Shown here piece after piece: positions 43,508-52,366 of a stretch of 64,000 bases of DNA. The notes beneath the pieces are model-generated. The model searched no databases. It saw only the letters and a list, made by a program, of their open reading frames with translations, and was not told the origin of the DNA. The stretch covers positions 248,001-312,000 of the forward strand of contig CAJOEX010000005.1 in assembly GCA_905233415.1 (NCBI GenBank), given 5' to 3'. The first letter of the stretch is position 1, and each line of letters begins with the position of its first letter. Source of the stretch: Paludibacteraceae bacterium (GTDB lineage: Bacteria > Bacteroidota > Bacteroidia > Bacteroidales > Paludibacteraceae). A program made the position numbers and the translations under genes.

Positions 43508-44836
43508 ATGAAGAAAATCGGACTCATATTGCTTTTGGCAGCCGTTGTTTTGCCGGTATTTGCAACGCAAGATTCAGGAAAAGGCACTTCCGAAAAGAAG
43601 AAACTCGATATGGATTACCGGGTTTCTTTCCGTGGCGGAGTTATCATGAACGACCTCATGAAAAATGACAAACTCGACAAGTTTTCCCCCGACCACAATC
43701 CTACTCTCGCCGGCGAATTTGCTTTGGCATTTCATCCCGATTGGCAGGCACTTCACGAATGGAACGATGCTTCTATCGGCGTAGCACTTTCCTATTATAA
43801 TTTAGGTGATTGCAAGAAGCTCGGTCACGCCATTGCGCCATATGTATTCATGGAGATTCCGTTTGTGAGGGTACCGCATTTCATCTTCGGTTTGCGAATG
43901 GGAATCGGCGTCGGATTTCTGACAAAAACCTATTTCAATACCGTTCCTGAAGGGCACGCCTATAAAGATATGGGCGGAAATACGCCCGAAACACGCGCCA
44001 ACGAATGTATTGGAAGCGTATTCAATTTCCACTTCCCGGAAGCCATTTATATGGAGTTTCCGATTGTGAACGGCTGGAGCATCTTGGCAAGCGGCGGTTG
44101 GTATCACTTCTCGAACGGAAGCACGATTCAGCCGAATACGGGATATAATATATTCTGTGCCGAGGTAGGAGCAAAATATACACCTCCGACGAATGCAGAG
44201 CCGCGCAAATGCTGGGCAGGCAATCCGGACAGCCGCAAGAAGAACTGGGAATTGGAACTGGCTTGGACAGGCGCAGCAAGACAGGTTTATTACAAGGACC
44301 AGAAGACTTTCTTCGGCTTCACATTACAGGCAGCTGCATACTGGCGGGCACATAATGTATTCCGCCTCGGTGGAGGATTGGACTTGTTCTACGACAATTC
44401 TTACGTCCGCCGTGATACGTATTTCGGAAAGTTCGGCAAGCTCCCCGGCACGAATACCATTGCCGCCCGTGAAAAAGGCGCTGATTGTTGGCGATTGGGT
44501 ATCAGTTTGCAGCCGGAATTGGTGGTCGGCAAGTTTACCTGCGGTTTTCACCTCGGCATGTATCTGATTGACGGCGTAAAGGCATTGGAAACGGATGAGA
44601 AGTACCTCACAGACGCTCAAAAAGAAGAATTGGCAGAAACAGGCAGAGTGACGAAAGGAATCATTTATGCATATGACATCGGAAGCGCCGGACAAGGCGG
44701 CAAACCGGACGGATGGCTCTATACGCAATTAGTTGTGCGCTATCACCTGCCATGGCACTTATTCCTGCAGGCCAACATGAAAACGCACATATCCAAAGTA
44801 GAATTTGTCTGCTTCGGACTTGGTGCGTATTTATAA
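43508..44836 (+). CDS. PagL-like lipid A deacylase / acyloxyacyl hydrolase family outer membrane protein
   Basis: A 442-residue exported beta-barrel protein. ATG at 43508 gives MKKIGLILLLAAVVLPVFA, a signal peptide. The central part (residues 45-240) has alternating hydrophobic strands and GWYHFSNGSTIQPNTGYN, matching the H-x-S-N-...-N-x-G active-site region of PagL-type lipid A 3-O-deacylases; histidine and serine are present. A second set of strands (WELELAWTGAARQVYY onward) completes the barrel. Longer than enterobacterial PagL but usual for Bacteroidota members. Likely trims acyl chains from LPS. Confidence 0.75.
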   Translation: MKKIGLILLLAAVVLPVFATQDSGKGTSEKKKLDMDYRVSFRGGVIMNDLMKNDKLDKFSPDHNPTLAGEFALAFHPDWQALHEWNDASIGVALSYYNLGDCKKLGHAIAPYVFMEIPFVRVPHFIFGLRMGIGVGFLTKTYFNTVPEGHAYKDMGGNTPETRANECIGSVFNFHFPEAIYMEFPIVNGWSILASGGWYHFSNGSTIQPNTGYNIFCAEVGAKYTPPTNAEPRKCWAGNPDSRKKNWELELAWTGAARQVYYKDQKTFFGFTLQAAAYWRAHNVFRLGGGLDLFYDNSYVRRDTYFGKFGKLPGTNTIAAREKGADCWRLGISLQPELVVGKFTCGFHLGMYLIDGVKALETDEKYLTDAQKEELAETGRVTKGIIYAYDIGSAGQGGKPDGWLYTQLVVRYHLPWHLFLQANMKTHISKVEFVCFGLGAYL

Positions 44837-44848
44837 GTTGAAAACTTT

Positions 44849-47023
44849 TTACAGATTCCTCTTCAGGAAAAGCATAATGCGGCGGTGCAAATGTTCGTAA
44901 TTGGAACGTTTGCGCAGGAAATGATTATCGTCCGGATACAACTGCATTTCAAACTGTTTGCCGGCTTGTACAAGTGCATCTGCAAACTTGAGCGTGTGCT
45001 GGGCATGAACATTGTCATCCGCCAAGCCGTGAATGAGCAATAAACGCCCGTTCATTTGATTCGCCAATTTCGACAAATCCGCATTGTCATAGCCTTTCTC
45101 ATTCACTTGCGGACGACGCATGAAACGCTCCGTATAACCGCTGTCGTAGAGCCGCCAATCCGTCACAGGAGCAATCGCCACGGCACTTTTAATCTTCTTT
45201 TTATTGCCTTTGTCGCACAACGTACGGATTGCCTGATAGCCGCCGTAACTCCAACCGATAATCGCAATCCGTTTCGGGTCCACAAACGGCAAGGAAGCCG
45301 CATAATCAGCTGTCAGCAGCTGGTCTTCCGCTTCTTTCTGACCAAGATTCATGTAGGTTTCGTTGCGCCAAGCACGCCCGCGGCCGCCGGTACCACGTCC
45401 GTCCGAATTGATAACCACATAACCTTGTGATGCCAGAAAATGCCCGAATCCTTTGCGCCAGCGGTTCAGTACCTGCTGGCTGCCCGGACCGGAATACTGC
45501 ATCAGCACACACGGATATTGCTTCACGGCATCTGCTATGGCGGTGGAATCCGCCTGTTCGCTTACTGAATCCGGCGTTGCTTCCGGCTTGTTCTGCAACT
45601 CGGAAGGAAGGATTATCCATGCATTCAAATTGTCGCCACGGCCGGTAGGAATAGTGATAAAGTTCTTTTCGGGCAAGCCGGATTCCACCCAACTGGTCAG
45701 CAAGTCATCGTTATTGAGCAACTCACGAACAGTAAAGAATGCACCTTTCTTATTCTCTTGCAGAAAGTATATATTCGGCGTTTCATTGCTCTCAAATTCC
45801 TCTATCGCGTGCTGCCAATCGTCCGCAAAGCGCATCTTGTGAATGCCGTCTTTGGAGGTCATCTGCGTAATCGTGCCCTTCTTCAAGTCGCAGGAATAGC
45901 AATGGCGGATAAGCGGAGTCGGAGCAGCCTGATAGTAGAGCATGGATGTTTTTTCGTCCACTCCGTAAATACGTGTAACATCCACGCCATCGGGTGTCAG
46001 ACGTTTCATTTCCTGTCCTTGTGCCGAGTACAAATAGGCACTGCTCCATCCGTCTTTTTCGCTCAACACGATAAACTGGTCACCCTTGAGCCACTTCCAT
46101 TGGTCAAAGAAGGAATAATCGACATAGTACTTGTCGCTGGATTCCTTGTAGAGCAAGAACGCCGCCGTTGATTTGGGATTGATGATATGTACCTCTATCT
46201 TATTCTGGTCGCGGAACACTTTCTGCACAATCAGCTTGGACTCCACCGGATTTTTCGCATCTTCCACATACTGTGTCCACTTTAGTCGCGGAATATAGCA
46301 ATCGTCCGTATTCAGCGTCATCGTGTGCGTGGACTTGTAATAGATGTCATAGACCATTATTGCTGCTTTGGCGTTCTGTTGTCCGGCACGCGGATAACGG
46401 ATGGAGTGATTCTCGGGATAATTGCCCTTCAGAAATTCCTGATACGTAAAAGCAGGTACATCCGTTTCGCTGAGCCGCACAAAGGCAATCTGCTTGCTAT
46501 CGGGAGAAAACTCAAAGAGGGATGTCACGCCGAATTCTTCCTCATACAACCAATCGGCGATACCGTTATAAATGAATCGTTCCTTGTACTGTCCGTTACC
46601 GCCAATCATCGTCCGTTCGCCGTTGTTGGTGGTAATGGGTACCTCGGTCATATAATCGAGCTTGAAGATATACAGGTTGTTGTCTTTGGCATAGACCACA
46701 TACTTGCCGTTAGGAGACATTTTTGCGTCACGCACAGGACCGTCGCCGATTTGGGTGCGCGTGCCTTTTTGGGTATCTACCACATACCAATCCGCCAAAA
46801 ATGAATGGCGATAAATAGGCTGTTTATTCTCATACTCCAAGCGCCAGCGTGGTTGGGAAACGACTTCTCCTTTAGCGGGAACAGTTTCAGCAGACAGAAT
46901 GGAGTCCTGCTGTTCAGCAGTAAGCAATTGGGGCTTATACGTTCCTTTAAGAATATTCGTCAGCTCGTCCGCAACGCAGACAAGAGGAACAATTACAAGT
47001 ACAAATAAGACGATTTTTTTCAT
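44849..47023 (-). CDS. S9 family dipeptidyl peptidase IV-like peptidase
   Basis: A 724-residue exported serine peptidase. Signal peptide residues 1-18. Residues 40-480 form a DPP-IV type beta-propeller (KMSPNGKYVVYAKDNNLYI, FSPDSKQIAFVRLSETDV). The alpha/beta hydrolase domain has the nucleophile in GWSYGGYQAIR (near residue 602), the aspartate in HGLADDNVHAQ (near residue 678) and the histidine in PDDNHFLRKR (near residue 710). It cleaves dipeptides from N-termini, typically Xaa-Pro. Single gene with its own promoter, divergent from nqr. Confidence 0.9.
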   Translation of the reverse strand: MKKIVLFVLVIVPLVCVADELTNILKGTYKPQLLTAEQQDSILSAETVPAKGEVVSQPRWRLEYENKQPIYRHSFLADWYVVDTQKGTRTQIGDGPVRDAKMSPNGKYVVYAKDNNLYIFKLDYMTEVPITTNNGERTMIGGNGQYKERFIYNGIADWLYEEEFGVTSLFEFSPDSKQIAFVRLSETDVPAFTYQEFLKGNYPENHSIRYPRAGQQNAKAAIMVYDIYYKSTHTMTLNTDDCYIPRLKWTQYVEDAKNPVESKLIVQKVFRDQNKIEVHIINPKSTAAFLLYKESSDKYYVDYSFFDQWKWLKGDQFIVLSEKDGWSSAYLYSAQGQEMKRLTPDGVDVTRIYGVDEKTSMLYYQAAPTPLIRHCYSCDLKKGTITQMTSKDGIHKMRFADDWQHAIEEFESNETPNIYFLQENKKGAFFTVRELLNNDDLLTSWVESGLPEKNFITIPTGRGDNLNAWIILPSELQNKPEATPDSVSEQADSTAIADAVKQYPCVLMQYSGPGSQQVLNRWRKGFGHFLASQGYVVINSDGRGTGGRGRAWRNETYMNLGQKEAEDQLLTADYAASLPFVDPKRIAIIGWSYGGYQAIRTLCDKGNKKKIKSAVAIAPVTDWRLYDSGYTERFMRRPQVNEKGYDNADLSKLANQMNGRLLLIHGLADDNVHAQHTLKFADALVQAGKQFEMQLYPDDNHFLRKRSNYEHLHRRIMLFLKRNL

Positions 47024-47042
47024 GGTATTGCGTTTTACGCCG

Positions 47043-47074
47043 CAAAGGTACTACATTTATTTATATTATGCAAG
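47043..47074 (-). promoter_or_regulatory. Promoter of the S9 peptidase gene
   Basis: Minus strand CTTG (47074-47071), 20-bp spacer beginning CATAATAT, TACCTTTG (47050-47043), then CGGCG. Leader about 14 nt. Confidence 0.74.
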
Positions 47075-47110
47075 AAAAAGAATAAAAATTCTAATAAAAA
47101 TGCAGATTTA

Positions 47111-47142
47111 TTTGCATACATGCAAAAAAAGCAGTAATTTTG
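47111..47142 (+). promoter_or_regulatory. Promoter of the nqr operon
   Basis: TTTG at 47111-47114, 20-bp spacer beginning CATACATGCAAAAAAAGC, TAATTTTG at 47135-47142. The spacer is nearly identical to that of the promoter at 2620-2651. An A-rich leader of about 65 nt follows. Confidence 0.8.
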
Positions 47143-47213
47143 CGCGATTTATTGTGCGTTATCATGTACAACATTACAACAATAAAACAATACAACAATA
47201 ATTTTAGTTTTTT

Positions 47214-48584
47214 ATGCAACAAATCTTCTTGAAACGTGGTTTGGACATCCCCATGGATGGCGCAGCGGCTAAGACGGTAGGAAGCGTCAATCGCCCTGCG
47301 GTATTCAAGGTCGTTCCTGACCATTTCGCCGGCATCACCCCGAAACTGATGGTGAAAGCCGGTGAGCGCGTGAAAGCGGGTACGGCCCTCTTCCACGACA
47401 AAACGTTCGAGACGATGTTGTTCACATCACCCGTTTCGGGAACTGTCACGGAGATTGTCCGTGGCGACCGGCGCAAGGTGATGTCGATTAACATCGAAGC
47501 CGATGCTCGTTTTGAATATGAGCAGTTCGACCTTCGCGGTGCCGAAAAAGACGGTGAACTCGTCAAGACACTGCTGTTGCACACGGGTCTTTGGGCATTT
47601 ATCAAACAGCGTCCGTACGATTGTATCGCGCTGCCGACCAAGACACCACGTGCAATTTTTATTTCCACCTTTGACAGCGCTCCACTTGCGCCGGACTATG
47701 AGTTCGTGCTCAAAGGACATGGCGTTCAACTGCAAGCCGCTATCAGCCGCCTCGCGCTTATTGCTCCCGTATTCGTGGGCATCCGCAAAGGTGCTGCTGC
47801 TACGGATTTCCGCGGTCTGAAAGACTGCACGCTCTTTGAGATTGCAGGTCCCCACCCCGCAGGAAACGCAGGTGTACAGATTAACCATGTACTGCCGATG
47901 GCGAAAGGTGACACCATGTGGACCATCAACGTCCAGGATGCCGCTATCATCGGCCGTTTCTTCCTGACCGGCAAAGTGGACATGCTTCGCCGCGTAGCCC
48001 TCACAGGTCCGTTGGCGTACGAGCCGCAGTATTACGATGTACTGCCCGGTATGCCCGTTTCGGCTGTATTCGCAAGCAACGTTCAGAAAGGCGTTCCTGC
48101 ACGTCTGATCGCAGGTAATGCGCTTAGTGGACATCAGGTTGCTGAGGACGAGATTATCTCGCCGTATGACAACCAATTTACGGTTATCGACGAAGGCAGC
48201 GAGACCCACGAGTTCATGGGTTGGATGATTCCGCGTTTCAACGATTTCAACGTCACGAACACCGATCCCGCCAAGATGCTGGATAACGGCTTCACGAAGT
48301 GGCTGTTCGGAGCGCGCAAGTATCGCTGGGATGCTCGTCTGAAAGGCGGACGCCGTGCGATTATCGTTTCCAACGAGTATGACAAAGTGTTCCCGATGGA
48401 CATTTATCCCGAGTACCTCATCAAAGCTATGATTGCCAAGAACCTCGACAAGATGGAGCAGCTTGGCGCATGCGAGGTTGCACCCGAGGACTTTGCGCTG
48501 TGTGAATATGTATGTACGTCCAAGATGCCGCTGCAAGCGATTGTACGCGAGGCTTTGGATTATATGAAGAAGGAGATTGAGTGA
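47214..48584 (+). CDS. nqrA: Na+-translocating NADH:quinone reductase subunit A
   Basis: A 456-residue peripheral subunit of the sodium pump Na+-NQR, which passes electrons from NADH to a quinone and exports Na+. The N-terminus FLKRGLDIPMDGAA, the SPVSGTVTEI biotinyl/lipoyl-like hammerhead (residues 63-73) and GPHPAGNAGVQINHV are typical. NqrA is on the cytosolic side and contacts NqrB. ATG at 47214 has no Shine-Dalgarno sequence, only an A/T-rich leader, unlike the next four genes. Overlaps nqrB by one base (TGATG). Confidence 0.95.
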   Translation: MQQIFLKRGLDIPMDGAAAKTVGSVNRPAVFKVVPDHFAGITPKLMVKAGERVKAGTALFHDKTFETMLFTSPVSGTVTEIVRGDRRKVMSINIEADARFEYEQFDLRGAEKDGELVKTLLLHTGLWAFIKQRPYDCIALPTKTPRAIFISTFDSAPLAPDYEFVLKGHGVQLQAAISRLALIAPVFVGIRKGAAATDFRGLKDCTLFEIAGPHPAGNAGVQINHVLPMAKGDTMWTINVQDAAIIGRFFLTGKVDMLRRVALTGPLAYEPQYYDVLPGMPVSAVFASNVQKGVPARLIAGNALSGHQVAEDEIISPYDNQFTVIDEGSETHEFMGWMIPRFNDFNVTNTDPAKMLDNGFTKWLFGARKYRWDARLKGGRRAIIVSNEYDKVFPMDIYPEYLIKAMIAKNLDKMEQLGACEVAPEDFALCEYVCTSKMPLQAIVREALDYMKKEIE

Positions 48585-49798
48585 TGGAAAAGTTCTATGC
48601 ATTATGGAAGAAGTTCGGTAAGAACTTCGAGGAAGGCGGCAAACTGGCTAAACTCAGCAGTTTCTACGATGCCTTCGACACGTTCCTCTTCACGCCGCAG
48701 ACGACTGCTAAGCGTTTCGGCGCACAGATTCACGACGGCTCTGACAGCAAGCGCACGATGATTATCGTCGTGATGGCACTTATTCCTGCCATGCTGTTCG
48801 GTATGTTCAATGTCGGCTACCAGCACCTCCTTGCTACCGGTCAACTCGCAGAAGGTCTGACCTGCGCGCTCTGGTGGAAAGCCTTTGGCTTCGGTCTGCT
48901 GGCTGTTCTGCCGTTTATTCTCGTGAGCTACATCGTCGGTCTCGGTATCGAGTTCGTCGTAGCACAAATCAAGCACGAAGAAGTAGCAGAAGGATTCCTT
49001 GTAACCGGTTTCATTATCCCGCTGATTGTTCCGATTAACACCCCGCTTTGGCAAGTGGCTATCGCTGTGGCGTTTGCCGTTATCTTCGCCAAAGAAGTGT
49101 TCGGCGGAACGGGATATAACATCTTCAACGTGGCGCTCATTGCCCGTGCGTTCCTGTTCTTCGCTTATCCGTCGAGCATGACGGGTGACAAGGCGTTTAT
49201 CCGTACAGGCGGCACATGGGGTTGGGACAACTGCCAACCGCTCGTGGACGGTTTCACCGGCGCTACACCGCTGACGCAACTCGCTACGACAGATAACGCT
49301 AACCTTATGCCGGCGGACTTCTGGACGGCCGTGAACGGTCTTATTCCGGGTTCTGTAGGTGAGACTTGCGTTTGGGCTATTCTGCTGGGCGCTATCCTGC
49401 TGCTCGTAACCGGTGTGGCTTCGTGGAAGACGATGGTCGCTATCATCGGTACTGCCGGTCTGACCGCTTGGTTGTTCAACGCCGTTGGTCCTGACACCGC
49501 TGTAGCTAACTATCCGTGGTACCTGCATCTCGTTACCGGTGGTCTGCTGTTTGGTGCCGTGTTCATGGCTACCGACCCCGTTACTTCGGCTCGTACCGAG
49601 TGCGGCAAGTGGATCTATGGTATCCTCATCGGTTTCATGGTGATTGTCATTCGTATGTTCAACGCCGGTTATCCGGAAGGCATGATGCTGGCTATCCTGC
49701 TCGGCAACGCCTTTGCTCCGCTGATTGACTGGTGCGTGGTTCGTGCAAATATTAACAAACGTGCTAAACGGTCGAGCGGCTCGACACCCGTTAAATAA
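48584..49798 (+). CDS. nqrB: Na+-NQR subunit B
   Basis: A 404-residue membrane subunit with about ten helices. Covalent FMN attaches to the threonine of the motif in DGFTGATPLTQLA (near residue 232). RAFLFFAYPSSMTGDKAF and the C-terminal ATDPVTSARTECGKWIYG are conserved. The ATG at 48584 (TGATG overlap with nqrA, AAGGAG 13 bases upstream) is preferred over GTG at 48581. NqrB, D and E form the ion path. Confidence 0.95.
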   Translation: MEKFYALWKKFGKNFEEGGKLAKLSSFYDAFDTFLFTPQTTAKRFGAQIHDGSDSKRTMIIVVMALIPAMLFGMFNVGYQHLLATGQLAEGLTCALWWKAFGFGLLAVLPFILVSYIVGLGIEFVVAQIKHEEVAEGFLVTGFIIPLIVPINTPLWQVAIAVAFAVIFAKEVFGGTGYNIFNVALIARAFLFFAYPSSMTGDKAFIRTGGTWGWDNCQPLVDGFTGATPLTQLATTDNANLMPADFWTAVNGLIPGSVGETCVWAILLGAILLLVTGVASWKTMVAIIGTAGLTAWLFNAVGPDTAVANYPWYLHLVTGGLLFGAVFMATDPVTSARTECGKWIYGILIGFMVIVIRMFNAGYPEGMMLAILLGNAFAPLIDWCVVRANINKRAKRSSGSTPVK

Positions 49799-49813
49799 TA
49801 AGGAGGACACATT

Positions 49814-50599
49814 ATGGCAAAATATATTTGTAAGGTGTGCGGCTATGTTCATGAAGGCGACAAAGCGCCGGCTATCTGCCCGCAATGTCAGCAGACCAAC
49901 TGCTTTGAGCCCGAGAAAAAGAAAGGCCTTGACACTAATTCGAACGTTTATACGATTGTATATGCCGCCATTATGGTGGTTATCGTAGCAGTTCTACTTG
50001 CGGTTATTAACCAAGGTCTGCACGATCGTCAGGAGGCAAACAAACGTCTTGACACGCAGAAGCAGATTCTGACCGCGCTGAATGTGGATTTCGCGAAAGC
50101 TGACCCTGCTGCTCTTTACGACGAATATGTAACGGAAGACGAATGGGATGGCAAGCCTGTATTCCACGCAGCTATTGACGGCAAGAACTACACCGTGCTC
50201 CCGCTGAAGGGACAAGGTCTGTGGGGCGGCATCTGGGGCTATATCGCTTTGGAAGACGACCTCAATACGGTTTATGGTATTAACTTCGGTCACGAGTCTG
50301 AGACTCCGGGTCTGGGCGGCGAAATCGTCACGCTCAAGTTCCGCAGCCAGTTCTTCGGCAAACACATCAAAGACGCGGAAGGCACACTTCGCTCTATCGC
50401 GGTTCTGAAAGCCGGTAACACGGCTCCGGAAGGCCAAGAGCAAGTCGATGCGTATGCAGGTGCAACCATCACCTCTACGGGTGTAAACGATATGCTTGCC
50501 AACTCGCTGAGCAACTATGCAGGCTTACTGACCGAGCAAGTTATTCCTGCTGAGCCGGTTGACCCGGAATATGTTGAACCTGAAACAAAGGAGGACTAA
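49814..50599 (+). CDS. nqrC: Na+-NQR subunit C with N-terminal rubredoxin-like domain
   Basis: A 261-residue protein. Residues 1-32 are a rubredoxin-like metal site of the rubrerythrin C-terminal type: cysteines 6, 9, 22 and 25 in CKVCGY and CPQC. Residues 40-65 (DTNSNVYTIVYAAIMVV onward) are the normal NqrC start and its single membrane helix; the periplasmic FMN domain ends in DAYAGATITSTGV with the FMN-accepting threonine. The ATG is fixed by AAGGAGG 8-14 bases upstream. NqrC of Vibrio and Bacteroides begins at the membrane helix, so the first 35-38 residues are an added domain, predicted on the cytosolic side. Metal and function unknown. Confidence 0.9.
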   Translation: MAKYICKVCGYVHEGDKAPAICPQCQQTNCFEPEKKKGLDTNSNVYTIVYAAIMVVIVAVLLAVINQGLHDRQEANKRLDTQKQILTALNVDFAKADPAALYDEYVTEDEWDGKPVFHAAIDGKNYTVLPLKGQGLWGGIWGYIALEDDLNTVYGINFGHESETPGLGGEIVTLKFRSQFFGKHIKDAEGTLRSIAVLKAGNTAPEGQEQVDAYAGATITSTGVNDMLANSLSNYAGLLTEQVIPAEPVDPEYVEPETKED

Positions 50600-50601
50600 T
50601 T

Positions 50602-51234
50602 ATGGCACTTAGCAAGAAAACAAAAGAGGCGTTCTTAGGTCCTCTGAACATCAACAACCCCGTCCTCGTGCAGATTCTGGGTATCTGTTCGGCACTTGCC
50701 GTAACGGTGCAACTCAAGCCTGCCCTCGTAATGGGTATATCCGTGACCATCATCGTGGCAATGTCCAACGTGGTGGTTTCGCTCATCCGTAACTCAATCC
50801 CGACGCGTATCCGTATCATCATCCAATTGGTGGTTGTGGCTGCGCTGGTAACGATTGTAAGCGACGTCCTCAAAGCGTTCGCATACGACGTGGCGATGCA
50901 GTTGAGCGTATATCTCGGTCTGATTATTACGAACTGTATCCTCATGGGTCGTTTGGAGGCATTTGCGATGTCGAACAACGTGCTTGATTCCTTCATGGAC
51001 GGTCTCGGCAACGGATTCGGCTATGCATGGATTCTGGTAGCTGTGGCATTTGTGCGCGAACTTTTCGGAGCCGGCACATTGCTCGGTTTCCAAGTTATTC
51101 CTGACAGCTGGTATGTAGCTAACGGCGGCTGCTATGAGAACTGCGGTATGATGCTCATGCCCGCTATGGCACTTATTCTGGTAGGTTGTATCATCTGGGC
51201 GCACCGCGCTATTAACGATAAGGAGGCTAAGTAA
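50602..51234 (+). CDS. nqrD: Na+-NQR subunit D
   Basis: A 210-residue integral membrane subunit with six helices. Conserved [17 protein letters not shown] near the N-terminus and [17 protein letters not shown] in the middle carry the two cysteines that, with two from NqrE, hold the intramembrane Fe centre. Two bases after nqrC, with AAAGGAGG just upstream; its stop overlaps the nqrE start by one base. Confidence 0.95.
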   Translation: MALSKKTKEAFLGPLNINNPVLVQILGICSALAVTVQLKPALVMGISVTIIVAMSNVVVSLIRNSIPTRIRIIIQLVVVAALVTIVSDVLKAFAYDVAMQLSVYLGLIITNCILMGRLEAFAMSNNVLDSFMDGLGNGFGYAWILVAVAFVRELFGAGTLLGFQVIPDSWYVANGGCYENCGMMLMPAMALILVGCIIWAHRAINDKEAK

Positions 51235-51842
51235 TGGAACATGCATTAAGTTTATTCGTTCGCTCGATTTTTGCGGACAATATGATTTTCGCCTTCTTCC
51301 TCGGCATGTGTTCGTACCTTGCCGTATCGAAGGATGTTAAGACCGCAGCCGGTCTGGGCGTTGCCGTTATCTTCGTCGAGTTGATAACGCTTCCCGTTAA
51401 CTACCTGCTGCAAGTCTATGTGCTTGACCCGCTTGGCTTGGGATATCTAAGTTTCATCCTGTTTATCGCCGTGATTGCCGCTATCGTGCAACTCGTCGAG
51501 ATGGTCGTTGAGAAATTCAGCCCCTCGCTCTACAATGCGCTGGGTATCTTCCTGCCCCTTATCGCTGTTAACTGCGCGATTATGGGTGCCTCGCTGTTCA
51601 TGCAGCAGCGCGTGCAACTTGACCCCGAGAACGTGAAAGCGATTGCCAATATCGGCGACGCGTTTGCGTATGCACTCGGTTCCGGTATCGGATGGATGCT
51701 GGCTATCGTAGCGCTCGCGGGTATTCGTGAGAAAATGGAGTATAACGACGTTCCGAAGCCGTTGCAAGGTATCGGCATCACCTTCATCACCGTTGGTCTG
51801 ATGGCGCTTGCCTTCATGTGCTTCTCTGGACTAAATATTTAG
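51234..51842 (+). CDS. nqrE: Na+-NQR subunit E
   Basis: A 202-residue integral membrane subunit, homologous to NqrD in inverted topology. [20 protein letters not shown] and [14 protein letters not shown] contain the two conserved cysteines for the shared iron centre. The start ATG at 51234 follows AAGGAGG and overlaps the nqrD stop (TAATG). In most genomes nqrF follows directly; here a four-helix-bundle gene intervenes. Confidence 0.95.
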   Translation: MEHALSLFVRSIFADNMIFAFFLGMCSYLAVSKDVKTAAGLGVAVIFVELITLPVNYLLQVYVLDPLGLGYLSFILFIAVIAAIVQLVEMVVEKFSPSLYNALGIFLPLIAVNCAIMGASLFMQQRVQLDPENVKAIANIGDAFAYALGSGIGWMLAIVALAGIREKMEYNDVPKPLQGIGITFITVGLMALAFMCFSGLNI

Positions 51843-51863
51843 TTAGGTTGGTTTGTTTCACAA

Positions 51864-51908
51864 ACGTTAAATAGTTAAAATGGTCGCCTGCGCGACGTTA
51901 AATAGTTA
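51864..51908. repeat. Direct repeat and small hairpins between nqrE and the inserted gene
   Basis: ACGTTAAATAGTTA occurs at 51864-51877 and 51895-51908. Small hairpins GTTTG/CAAAC (51851-51865) and GTCGC/GCGAC (51883-51896) flank and interrupt it. Confidence 0.65.
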
Positions 51909-51911
51909 CTT

Positions 51912-52295
51912 ATGACGATTCAACGATTCGAAGATATGATTGTTTGGAAGGAAGCGCGCAAACTATCTATTGATATTTATAAGGCTTTCCAGCAGAACTC
52001 GGATAGAGGTTTCAAAGACCAAATCCAAAGGGCCGTTGTTTCCATCATGAACAATATTGCGGAAGGTTTCGACCGCAGTAAGTTCTCGAAAGACAACAAA
52101 CAACTTATCTCGTTCTTGAATATTGCTAACGGTTCATGCGGTGAAGTGAAAAGCATGTTATATCTCGCACAAGATTTGGATTACCTCAGCCTTGCTGATG
52201 CCGAGTTCCTGCGGGACAAGTGCTTGAACATTTCCTCAAAGCTGAACAATCTGTTAAAAACGTTACAAGATAACAACGGACAAAACAACCGCTAA
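51912..52295 (+). CDS. Four helix bundle protein (23S rRNA intervening-sequence protein family)
   Basis: A 127-residue all-helical protein: FEDMIVWKEARKLSIDIYKAF at the start, VVSIMNNIAEGFDRSKFSKDNKQLISFL in the middle and a coiled last helix. These are hallmarks of the four-helix-bundle family once named S23/IVP because members lie in intervening sequences of 23S rRNA genes; they are also scattered in ordinary operons and their role is unknown. It interrupts nqrE-nqrF, with a 69-bp spacer containing direct repeats before it and 71 bp after it. No Shine-Dalgarno sequence. Confidence 0.88.
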   Translation: MTIQRFEDMIVWKEARKLSIDIYKAFQQNSDRGFKDQIQRAVVSIMNNIAEGFDRSKFSKDNKQLISFLNIANGSCGEVKSMLYLAQDLDYLSLADAEFLRDKCLNISSKLNNLLKTLQDNNGQNNR

Positions 52296-52366
52296 TACAT
52301 TTCAAATAACGTTTTTTCGCAGAAAAAACCATTTTAACTCTTTAACTCTTTAACAAAATTAAAATT

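Noticed and set aside
48602..49885. A 427-codon minus-strand open frame opposite nqrB
   Set aside because: Antisense shadow of a high-bias gene; the translation is low in structure and has no motif.
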